Source: Spirometra erinaceieuropaei (taxonomy: Eukaryota > Platyhelminthes > Cestoda > Diphyllobothriidea > Diphyllobothriidae). Taken from it: a DNA stretch of 64,000 nucleotides. The translations under genes and the position numbers were made by a program. This document shows, piece after piece, positions 43,301 through 55,300 of the stretch. Location of the stretch: contig CACRXP010000670.1 of assembly GCA_902702965.1 (NCBI GenBank), positions 60,353-124,352 on the forward strand, read 5' to 3'. The notes under the pieces were generated by a model. The model saw nothing but the letters and a program-made list of their open reading frames with translations. It did not search any database and was not told the DNA's origin. Numbering within the stretch: the first letter of the stretch is position 1; every line of letters begins with the position of its first letter.

Positions 43301-46300
43301 ATTTTGAACACAACAAAGAACTTTATCTCCTTCCAAAGTTGTGGAAATACTCAGGTTATTTTAATAAGAACACAACATTCTTGTCTTTTAAGCGCAATAA
43401 CTATAAATGACCTCAGGCCGGCATGTAAGGTGCCATGTCGGCGAACTGTGAGCGTCTTTATTTCCATGAAACAAGGCAGCGAAATGAACATTTTGATATG
43501 ACGTTCATCGCTCCACCCCGTTTCTAGGATGGAGCAGAGGCAACTTCTTTGTTTTAGGGTTTCCTTTTATAGTCCTTACAGGCGGTCAATCAGTGACTGT
43601 TTTACTCATTCCTTTCCTCGACTAGTTTCTATTTATTGAATTTCAAGGGCATGTCCATTTATGGAACGTCTTGATCCAAAGGAATAAAACTATATCAATC
43701 ATTGTTGTAGTGCGGGGTTTTCTGCTATTTACTGCCAGTCCGAATATTGTAGTCTGCCGGTACAGATTAGGTAGTTCGGTAAGTCACATGCAAACTGTCT
43801 TCAGAAGTATTGTTGGAAAAGACAAGTGAGACTGATGTGTTCATTTATCGCTTTTTGCCCTCATCTTGCGGCCGTACCCTAATCCGGGCTCGGGTAAACC
43901 CAAACGCCCGGACCATGGATTTGCTGGCTCACGCCCCGCTGACAGCAACCAAGACTGTTCAAGGTTACATGGCACACGTTCCTTCACACTGAAATGGGCG
44001 CCCCGAGGAACAAGTTCTTGTTTCAGCGCTCACACCTAGTTCTCAACTGCTTCCTGAGACTCGCATTTTCGCCTGTACGAGCAGCCTGCCATCTGTTGTG
44101 TTACGTCCTCCTTTCGAAGCAAATGACAGACTTTGACTCAAATGTCACCGAAACAGCCCTCAATACTTTGGTCAACAAGTCTTTAAAATGTCTCCGCAAT
44201 TGGACAAGAGCGTATTTTTTGCACAAAACACCACGGACTCCGCAAACAGCCAGACCAGGTATTTTGCCTTCTTTTGAAATAGGCTAAATTATAGGCTCGT
44301 TGCAGATGGTAGTTCGACCGTCGTACTCGACGATGTCCACCGTGTGCTCCATAACAAGGTGAGACAGGCACGGCGTCTTGTGCAGCATCTACCGCACTCG
44401 CCCTCTCCCCACCTGGGCCCGGTGTCAAGACATAGTTAAAAAGACCGGAGGTGAGAGAGGGCGCAGGTAGTTAACACGGCTGAACCCGCACCTAGGCGTA
44501 CCACCATACCCCCTGGTCCACAACAAACACTTGACCAGGATTTTAACCAACAACGACAGCATCACAACGGGTCACAAAGGGAAGAATGACTGGTCAGCCA
44601 TGCATACGACCTGTATACTCAGCAGGGGCTGAAACGCATCTACCGGCAGGGAACCAGGTGCCAGAGAACTACCAGCGCGCGCTGGGCTGCAGAGACCATG
44701 GTTTGCTAGTCTTGGCATGGCAGACGCCTACGTTCCTTGAGGCCCAGAAGGGTGACACGTAGCCCTACATTTGCCTGGGCCACCACCCTTCTAAGGCCGG
44801 GTAACTAGTCAGTCATTGACTGACAGGCACTACCAACTAAGTACACACACATTTCTCGCATGTGTGAGAGTGCCAAAGGTAACTTTAAGAAGGAGTTGTG
44901 TCTGCTCTATTCTCAGCCCACCAGTTTGTCACTTCACAAAAATACGCAACTAAGTAGACTGTGCGAACTGAACTGAGGCGTCAGTCGACAGCCTTCGAAG
45001 CCACGGTGCTTTGCGTACTATGATAGTCTTAGGTTCGGATCGCGCATGCAGCAGCGGGGCCGCATGGAGAAGGAGCCGAGAAGCGTGCTTCCCACTTATG
45101 CGAATTTAGCAATTGGGTCCTTGCGTTATGTGGTGATGGGAGATGTTGTGTGGTACAGGAGTTGGTAGGTGAAGTTGTGGTGCAGCCGGCGGTTGTCTAC
45201 CGTTGGTCTTCATGAATGCGCATATGACCGTATCGGCCCATGCGGTGAGTGAATGTGCGGGGCAGTGGAGGCGGATGCGACGAGTGTATGGTGGTGCTCC
45301 AGGCACTGGTTCGCCAGTGTCTGTGCAATGGGTTCGCAAGTGACCGATCAGGGCGATGCGTGAGGTGAATGCGCGAACGCAATGAGAACAGGTATGGGCC
45401 GAGTCCACATCACTTGAGGTGGGGGTGTTGATGATGGCAGGTGATGGGACGTCGGACGTCACCCCATCGGTGAGGGGAGTGCGTGATGTTGTGGTGGTGT
45501 ATGCGCTGGTCGCTGTGGTCGACGCAGGGCTTGAGGCAGGATGGATGGTGCCGGTGGTTGGTGGCATCGGGATGGCGACAGTGTGGTCGGCGGTGACGGG
45601 AGTAGCGGTCGGCGCTGGGTTTGCATCGGGAACGAGCGTCGGGTAGCCGACACATTGGGTCCGAAGGTGTCCCACGAGACCGATTCGTGCACGGACATAC
45701 TGGAAGCGGTTGACGGTTGGCATTGAGGAGGCGAGGTTGCCGGGTTGCCGGGAAGACGGGTTGCCCGTTAGCCTAGCTGCTGGCTACCCGGCGCGTCCAC
45801 AGGTGGCGGATAGTGGGACGACCTTCAGTGAAGGTTAGCTGCGAAATAAGCAGACCCAGGTCTGACGAATAAGCAGTCGCGGACCAGCAGCGACATTGCT
45901 ACCAGGGTGCGGTGGGCTGAAGTCTGGCACGCTGAAAGCCTTATAAAATGCCGCAAAGCCCAATGACGGCATTGTGGCATGGCGACCGTAAACCGCCATT
46001 AAATAAGTTTACTTGCCACCGCTGCCTTGTGGTTAGGTTTTTGAGCCAAAGCGCTAGAGGAGACAACCTCGAACAAACAATCCGAGCGGCTGTTGGGGAC
46101 CCGCCCGTATTCGAAATTCCCAAGAAACCTCATGCAACATGTCCAATAACAGTACTACGACCCATGCTACGGCGTCCGCGGGAACCGACGCGCTCCGCAA
46201 CCCTAGTCCGGTGGTGCGGGCGAATAGTATGCGAGCTGGACTACTCAATCGTGGAAGGACTCTCGGTATTGGATGCTGGAATGTACGAACGTTCCTGGAC

Positions 46301-49300
46301 CCTGGTACCCAAAGTCTGACCGCACGCAGCCTTCATCAGTACAACGTGGATGTCTGCTGTCTGTCTGAGGTACGACTTCCTGACTCGGGCTCTCGTGAAA
46401 TAAAGATCCCGGGAGTCGAATCCCACTTCACTCTGTACCACAGCGGCCCCCGCGATTCCTCTGGTCGACACGGTGTGGCGATCGCCTTATCACAACAAGC
46501 GGAGCTTGCGCTACTTGCTTGGGAACCAGTAAATGACCGGATGGCCTACGTGCGACTGAAGGGTCACTTCACGAACATCTCCATCGTCGCTGTGTACGCA
46601 CCAACTTCGGCTGCCGAACAGCGCGATAAAGAGGCGTTTTACTCTCAGTTGCAAGCACTAGTTGAAAGACTGCCTCGCCGCGATCTGCTGATTGTTGCTG
46701 GCGATTGGAATGGTCGAACTGGACCTGGCGACCCCACAACCAGTCATCTTCTTGGCCTCTTTGGGCTTGGTTCTCGATGCGAAAATGGTGAGAGATTGCT
46801 GAACTTCGCTGATCGAAACCGACTGCTTGTCACCAACACATGCTTCCAGCATCGCAAAAAACATCTGCTGACCTGGTATTCAAACGACGGTCGTACGGCC
46901 AGTCAGATTGACTACATACTAGTCAGCTCAAGGTTCCGCAGCTGGGTTCATGATAGCAGATCGATGCGTGGTGCCGAGACTGGTAACGCCCATGGGTCGG
47001 ATCATGTCCTCGTCCGTACACGCCTGAAAGTTCACCTCTCATCCGTACCAAAAATGCCACGTCCTAGACGCCTCAATGTCGCAAAAATCCGGCAAGCCAG
47101 CACTGCCGAGGCCCTAAGCGGAGAAATCCGGACCTGTTTTACGGCCCGAGTCGACGGAGAAGTCAGTAACCAGTGGTCGTCACTGAAGACATCAGTCTAT
47201 GGGGCAGCTGAGAAAATCCTTGGATACACCCAGCGACGCCGCAGTGACTGGATCAGCGGAAGAACCCTGGAGTTGTCTGCTCAGACGGCTAGAGCCAGGT
47301 CCCGCAACGATGACCATTTCCGCCAACTTCGGAAGATGACGGCAAAATCGGCTAGGGATGACCGGAAACAATATTGGGCTGAAATAGCGACATCCATGGA
47401 ACAGGCCTCGAACGTTGGTGACACTCGAAAGCTCTACCGTCTGATCCGCCAAGTTAGCGGTAAGCCCTCTACACTGAGTGACTCTGTTCGCGATGTGAAC
47501 GGCGGCTTTATTGCTGACAACTCGGCCAAAGTCGAGCGCTGGCGTGAGCACTTTGAGCACCATCTCAACTTCGATACCCAACCTGCATCGCCCTTGCTCT
47601 CCTCCTCAGCGGAGTTTCTTCCCTCTCCTACCTATGCAGTGCCATGCGATCCCCCCTCCGAGGAAGAAGTCGCCGATGCCATACGAAAGTTGCGCAACAA
47701 TAAGGCACCCGGAGAGGACGGTATACCCGCTGAAATCTTTAAATCTTGTGTCGACACTCTGGCGCCCTGGCTCCATGAGGTAATTGAACGCGCGTGGAGA
47801 GACGAAGTTGTTCCTGATGACTGGGGCTTAGGCATCCTTGTACCTATCCTCAAGAAGGGAGATAAGACGAGATGTGAGAACTACCGCGGCATAAGTCTCA
47901 TCGACGTTGCTGCGAAGATCTTCGCTATTGTCCTACTCGGACGATTCCAGGCTGTGCGTGACTCAAGGACGAGGCCCAACCAAGCCGGATTTCGTGCTGG
48001 ACGTGGATGCGCAGATCAGATATTCACACTGAGGCGCATTCTCGAATTTCGCCATAGCTACCAACAACCGACGGCCGTCTGCTTCGTTGACTTTGCCGCC
48101 GCGTTCGATTCCGTTCACCGTGAGTCCCTGTGGCGGATAATGGCGCTAGATGGTGTACCGGCCAAAATCGTCGCCATGATCAAGGCCTACTATCGTTCCA
48201 CTACTGCGAGAGTCCTGGTCCGTAACAATTTTTCCCAACCGTTCGGTATTCGGTCTGGCGTCCGACAGGGTTGTATACTGTCACCCATACTGTTCAACTA
48301 CGCTATTGACTGGATCCTCGGGAGGGCGCTACGCGACAGTGACGGTGTTGAATTTGCACCCGGACATCGACTGACTGATCTCGACTATGCCGATGATATC
48401 GCCTTACTTGCTTCAAGTTTTGGTGATCTGCAGTCTATGGTGTCACGAGTGAACGAGGTCGCTAAATCAGTCGGTATGTCCATAAACGCTGGGAAGACCA
48501 AAGTATTCTCAAGCTGCATTCCTGACCAGGAGAAGGCACCCCTGGGGATTGATGGCTGTCAACTTGAAGAAGTGGACAGTTTTAAATACCTGGGGGCGCG
48601 GCTGCTGCCTAATGGACAGAGTAAGGACGACATTGTCTCCCGAATCGATGCTGCCCGCTGGGTTTTTTCAAGCCTTCGGAAATGCCTGTGGAACCGACGT
48701 GACCTCTCCATCGCCACTAAGATTCGCGTGTACCGTGCATCTGTCCGGTCTGTCCTTCTCTACGGTTGTGAGTGCTGGGCTTTGCGTGTGGCGGATGAGC
48801 GAAAACTGGAGGTATTTGACCACCACTGCTTGAGGATCATCCTTCGAGTGAAGTTAACCGACTTCGTCTCAAATGAGATAGTCCGCGCTCGCTGCGACAA
48901 CATCGCGAGGATAACTCAGGCCACCCAAGAAAGACGACTGAGGTGGTTCGGGCATGTTCTTCGTCGTCCACCTCAGGAGCTCAGTGTTACTGCCCTCGAT
49001 CCGGCACCGTTGCCCAATTGGAGGCGTCGAAGAGGGGGTCAGTTCAAAACCTGGCTCGACACTGTCCGTCAAGACATGGAGGTGGTTCTTGGACCTTCGG
49101 TATTCGGTCTCCGTCGTTGGCGAAGGGAATGGGTTGAACTGTCTAGATCTGCGGCCGCGGATCGTCACGCGTGGAGAGGTACAATTCGGGACATCATCGA
49201 GGCCGGCTAGATCAGGCATGATCGCAGCCGTACCAAGTACAAGTAAGTAAAGTTGTGACTTACGAGCCTCCCATTTGGCTTTGGCGGCTGTGATCCGGTT

Positions 49301-52300
49301 TGCTTCGTAGGTGGCTGCTCTGGTCTTCATTTTTCTTCAGCATACCGGTCTGTTCTGAGCTAGATCCTCCGAGATCTCCGGCTGGATCTGCAGCCGTTTC
49401 AGAGAGTTCTTCAAAGTGTCCTTGTAGCATCTTTTTGTTCTCCTGGTCAAAGAGTACCCGTGACGACATCACTATAGAATAGTTGTTTTGGTAGACGTGT
49501 GACCTCCGTCTTCACGAGATGGCCGCTCCGACGTAGCTGCAGTTGCGTCAACATGGCGTGAATGCTAAGGGTGCCGGTCGGTTCTAGGTCTTCCGATTGA
49601 CTCCGGTCTGGCTCGAAGTCAATTGTACACGGTGTTGTCTTTTACCAGCCTGTCGTACTTGGGAAATTCCTTCGAACTCACAGTTTGCGGGCCAACAGTT
49701 CAGGGAGCAGCATATTTGACGAGAAACAAAAAAGCTCGGAAGGTAGGCTATGTGCTCTTATATTGTGTTTAACTCACATAAGTACTTCACTTGAACAGAA
49801 AGCTGAAAAGAGGGGGCAAGATCTTCGTGTAGGGTAAACATCCAGTTGCGGTCCATGACACCGCTGTACTGTCTGACAGATAACCTGGTCTTACAAATTC
49901 CTTTAAAACATATGAACTGGAAGCTTGTGCAGATTGTTTCTTAACGGGCGGTCATGCTGTTAAGGGTTTTGTCAGGAACAAAGAGCACGTGGACAGTCAA
50001 CAAAATTGTCGTTTTCACTTATAAATCGAGTTTGTCTCCTTACTAGTGACTGCACTTAACTTACGGAGTTGGGTTTCAATGTCCGATTTCCTCCACCGTC
50101 CAGAGCGTAGGCCCTCTTTTGGACTCTAGGCTTAGTTCTGCTCTTTCCCATTTGTCGCCGCTACTTGACTGGTGCTCATTTTGTACTTCGTCGGTTCTTT
50201 TTTGGTTGCACCAGGTCATGGGTTCCGAACTCCGTTGAGGCGATCACCGCGGTTCCACTCGTCACGGCCTACCCATCACATTCCAACTCTGAGGCACCGG
50301 CATGCGCTAAGTTCTCTGTGGCAGGTCTATTTGGCAATCTGCCCCCCGAAGCCGCTGTTGTTGGCCTATCTGAAGTCGTAAGTCTCTCTGTCTCTCTCCC
50401 CCGCCTTCAAAACCCTTTCTCTCCTCCGGGTGGCGAGACACGCTTGCCGTTCGAAGGCGTTTTTATTGCGATTTCGAGCCCAGCAACTGTGAAAATGTTA
50501 GTTTACTGTTAGAACGGCGAAATTAGAAGGTGAAGAAGGCCATTTTGTAAGTATTTTTACCATTTGAATTTTATGAAATCGTGGCTCTCCGGTCTTGATT
50601 TGGCAATGCAGACTCGCCACACCAAACCGGTGAAATCCTTCGGAGTAGTGTGACGTTGAAAAAGCGGGCTTAGACTCTTGATTCGACGGCAATATCTAGT
50701 GGGCTAGGTCTTTTTATCCTGTTGGAGATCTAAACCTCCTCTGCTACTCGACAACCTCCCACTGCATCGCAGCTCACTGGGTCAGCATCCTAAATAATGC
50801 AAGGTATCCTTTCTCCGGAATCTGAGTATGCCCACCCGTCCCCTTCATCTACTCTACATTTTAAGAGTTCAGGCAAATCCCCTCAGAGATCCTTTCAAAA
50901 CCTCATTCCTGTTGCTGGTGTCACCCGCGTTTGTATGAGGTGTGTGCAATCACAGTAACCGTCTTCTGTAATTCCACCCTACTTTAGGTGGCTTCCCAGC
51001 CCTACAGTCAAGCAACCAAGTGCTTACACCGACCGATGCCTCGGGATGGAAAGATACTGATTGGGTGTTCAGCATTGATGGGACCCCGACGGGTCTTTAA
51101 TAAAAAATTATACTGTATGCAGCATGCTCTCATAGAGGCATATTAAGTCCCCTGTGAAAACCAATCAAATACCTTGGATAACCCCGTTCGTGAGAGAGTT
51201 CGCCACTTGTACAGCGGTTAATCTGTGCACTGTTTTCCGACGTCGATTTGAGAGCATTATTTGTGTTTCTAAAACCTGATAAGAATTCACTTTCTGTGGG
51301 AGCTCTCCTCTTCCTGAAAATTGCATTTGAAAAAGTGAGATGTCTCGATTCTTAAGTGGTCTTATTCACTTTGTTGTTTTTCGTTTCCAACCTATCAACC
51401 ATGCATGCTGCTTGAAAACACCCTCACACAACTGTCATGTTACCATGCACTGGCCTTCTAAGACTCATAAAATATAACAAAGTAGGAGCAACCTACCGCG
51501 GTTTTCCAACATAAACGCAGTCAAAGGGACCATCAGGAAACCCTTCCAGGAAACCCTGCGTCAGTGGTTCACTCCATCGTTATGAGGTAGCGGACAATTG
51601 TGCTTGCTGTCTGAGAGTATTCTGTGTTTTGTCCGTGAACCACAACAATCATATCTCCTGGGTAGCAATGCTTGGAGAAGAATGCCTTGCGCATGCGGCG
51701 CATTTTGACTGACCTTCTCTCAGCAAAGCGAATCCGCAGGCATGAACTAATTGCTTAAACACTCCGTTCGTCTGACCTGGCTCCAATGAACCAGTTCTTA
51801 TGGGGCCAAAGATCAGCAACAGTAGCATGTCTTAACAGCCTCGAAAGTTGGACTGTAACTTGTTTCACATAACGGTTGTTTCGAGGTTACTACGTATGGA
51901 AATTTACTAAATTTGACTTTTAGACGCCATTTTCACCCTGCCTCTATCATATGTCCATCTTAAGGTAGTCCTAACTCTATGCAGGAATCCTATAAACACC
52001 TTACATTGTATATTTCCCGTTATTCAAACCAAAGGGGACGTGACTTTTTAGGAAACATCTACAAGATACAAGTGTTTTATTATTCTTTTCTGAGAGGAAG
52101 AATTGACTTTGCATTGTCATAAATTAACGCCACTAGCCTCCACCAAGTTCAGTCAAAGTTCTTGGACCATAACCCACCGGCGGTCAATAACTCAGTTAAA
52201 CCTTAGCTCGCCAGATAGAAGTTGTTTGGGAAGCAGCTAGGTAGCTTAATTTTTTTCTTGTACTTATGGGTTCCAAGGCGGACGTCTTCATCAGACCGCA

Positions 52301-55300
52301 CCAGTTGAAGGGTTCAGACGGCGGCGCGCGAAGTCTTGTTAGATGACGGGCAACAGTTGCTAGGCAGTAACGCAGCTATGCATTGTTTGGGTGGAACTGG
52401 GTTTTGCATTCCGAGGACGCCTGACCCTGTTGCTGCCTGCCACTTTAATCAGCCACAGTCTCGCTGCATTAACGCGTTTTGCCTCTGAACACTGTTGCAA
52501 CCTGTAGACAACAGCTTCTTTATATCAACCGCTGCGTTGGCGTCGTCATTCAAGTTTTGCACAGAAGCCAGCACGTGGTCGTATGTGCATATTTTAATGT
52601 ACTTGTGCGCTGCCTAGTGAATTTGAGTGAAATAACGAGCCGTAAACCCGAGCCTTGTCATCCCGACAGGCAAATAAGTAGGTAAAACCGAGTCACCAGC
52701 ACCAAACTGTCTCTCGCCTCTGGCTGGCATATGGTTGTATAAATGGTTGCTTGGCTAACTTTCTTCTTTAGTTTCTGGTCCCCTTTCAATCCGTCATAGG
52801 AGATGGAAATCTCGACTGTATTCATCATCATTTGTGTTGAACGAAATGCCATATCGGTTGACCCGACTGTTACCTGGAGTATGGGAACCCAGTTCAGGAC
52901 TCAATCACATCGTCAGATAGGAAAGTGCCTCAAGCAAATGCCAACTATCACTGCACCAATAAGTAGGAGAAGAAGAGTGGCTGCTGGGCCACAACAGTCA
53001 TCTGATTGGTCCGAAGCCTTGTTAAACACGACATATAGTTTAAATTGCTGGCAGTTCTACATCTCACCTCTCTGCGACTTCATTGATTTTCTAACTGGGA
53101 CTACCCTCTGACCGTCCTTCTCAGTGCGATCATCTTCATGAGTGGTTGGCTCTCCGTTTCAAGAATCTCACTGGACCACGTTGGGTGATAGTGGCGAAAA
53201 GTTGGAAGCTACTGCAGTTCGGAGGACAATATCAGTCGGGCTTGGCCCGCATAGAAAACTCCTTTTCATTGTGGCTTAACTAGCTGAGGTGCTTGTAGCC
53301 CGCTGGCATGTCATTCGAAGTTGATCTTCCTTTTAGGAAGCATTAAGCGTCGCCGCTGCTTTCGGAACCTGCTTGCAGCACGTCATCAGCCGGACACCCT
53401 GCCACATGTTCACTGGGCTTTCCGTGCCTCTGCCAGGAGTGACCTTCGCAGGATCCACAGGGGGTAGTCCGATGCGGGACAACTTCTTTCTCACCCACGA
53501 CCTTCTGCAGCTCCTACTTCTACGTTCGAGCAGCTTGCGTAGATCCGTTTTCGGAGAGGATCGCTCAACAACTGGCTCCCGGAGAGGTTCCGGCTGGAGG
53601 TCAGGCCCAGCCAACGTAATCGGTAGGCACTTTCTGTTACCCTCTCTGTTGTGTGTCACACGATGACGCCCCTGGCGGGTTTTCGATCAAGGCTAAACGA
53701 GTTCGTGATCGATTTTACTTTGACGGTAAATGCTTTACTGCCTATATAGTACGTGTACAATTTTACAGTAGTCAGCGCCTCTTGCTATGTCGCGTAAGAC
53801 GGTGCTGATAATAACGTAATTTATAGCTGCCACATCAGCCAGCCTCATTATGCAAGCTTGTATAGTCTAGACCCGTGACCACACTGCTTTGGATGCGGAT
53901 TTGAAGGCTGTTCTAATTCCATCCACTAAGGCAACAGACAACCGTGCCACTTGTTGTCCGTAGATTGTCTGAGGCCCAACTGTCGTACAAAATGCTGTTC
54001 GCTTGCCGAATGGCTGCTTCGGGCCAGTCTCAGGGGTCAGTTCTGCCTAAAAGGTCCATGAAGTGGTATTTCCACGCTCGAGTGACCAACAAATGTTGTA
54101 CGCGCAGACGCCGCATTAGCCCCTGTGACCACCGTGTCCACGCCCACCTCCAGTCGTCTTAGTGTTTCCATTGGAGCACATTTGTTGCGGGATGAAAAGT
54201 TGAGGTATATAAAACAGACGCCTGTTTCATCATAAGTAAACCACGCGTAAGTTACCAGTGTACCCTTTTAAGAAGTTCATGGTGGATGCCGTCACTTGCA
54301 ATATACGAGATGTCATTTGCTTGTTTCGATACCACCAGTAATTGTCCTTGATGAACTTGTAGCGTCATCACCCTGCAACCTGACAAAAGGTCAGCATTCA
54401 TGATAGAAGATTTCCAGCGTGCTCATACAAACATTATCAAGACCATGTTTTGTGTGTTTTTCGCCACAGTGTCACGAATTGTCCTTAAGACGCCCCTCGA
54501 CAAATTTACTCACAGGCGACGTATTCGTGTTAAGGCATGTGCGCGCAGTCTTTAAAAAAGTCAACTATGTCATCTTTTTTGTTTGAAGGACTTAGGCCTC
54601 TCCCTACAGGAGGCTTAGCTCCAAAGGACGCAGATACCATACGCTATTAAGGTCCTCCCACCCATTCCGGCAACTAAAACGACCCAGACCCGATGTCGAA
54701 CTCTTGGTCATAATCTTATCCTCTATCGTTTAGTAAGATACGATAATTTTGCAAGGATAGCACAATTTCCTACCTCTCAAATTTACCTGGTCACACCGTC
54801 CGATGCAACGACACACCATGGGAAATAAGTAAGGACGATTTCACACCTCACAAGCTGACCACTGTCGACACTGCCTCTTGGTACACAGCTATCTTTAGAA
54901 GTATTTTGAGACCACTTCTGTCGTATGTGGCAAGACTGAGTGTACCCGCGGAGGATTTCAAGGGCATAATTGGCTGCATAATTGCCGGAGCACTTCGGAG
55001 TTTGCAAGATGTCTATCTGTCACCAGGTTCTGACCACCTAACTTTCATTGGACCGGTGGTGCCCGACAACAGTGACCTAGTGATGGTTTCTATATCTTCC
55101 CGCCTTGCATTCAACTCCAGGAGAACCAGAATTTTCTGCAGCTGTATCCATAACGAGTGCAGACGACTGCATCCTCACCGTCACTTCTTTAAGTTTGAGA
55201 CTATTTCTGAAGTTAAAAGGTAGAAAGCCACTTCGCGACAGCTGCAACTTTCTGATTTCTTTCCAAAGTTCACGAGATCCTGTGTGACGGCTTTCAGACC

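Larger units (their letters stand above)
45735..49247 (+). mobile_element. Full-length RTE-like LINE, inserted in an older LINE
   Basis: The element has a 5' leader of about 400 bases, one intact open frame (46139-49210) and a short 3' end, CTAGATCAGGCATGATCGCA followed by CAAGTACAAGTAAGTAA. It interrupts a minus-strand LINE: the host element's reading (…AKAKWEARKSQ) stops near 49248 and resumes with the zinc-finger tail near 45733. About a dozen bases of the host element are lost at the junction. No clear target-site duplication was seen. An intact frame implies a recent insertion. Confidence 0.8.

Noticed and set aside
44027..44258. Candidate M3-like exon after TTTCAG
   Set aside because: The frame that fits the preceding phase meets a stop before a donor, and the alternative frame does not fit the next exon.
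45419..45646. Plus-strand Val/Gly-rich frames
   Set aside because: They are antisense shadows of the LINE zinc-finger tail.
54906..55223. 105-codon plus-strand frame as an exon of the M3-like gene
   Set aside because: The exons at 53622 and 55621 join directly in phase, the frame has no M3 likeness, and suitable splice sites were not seen.
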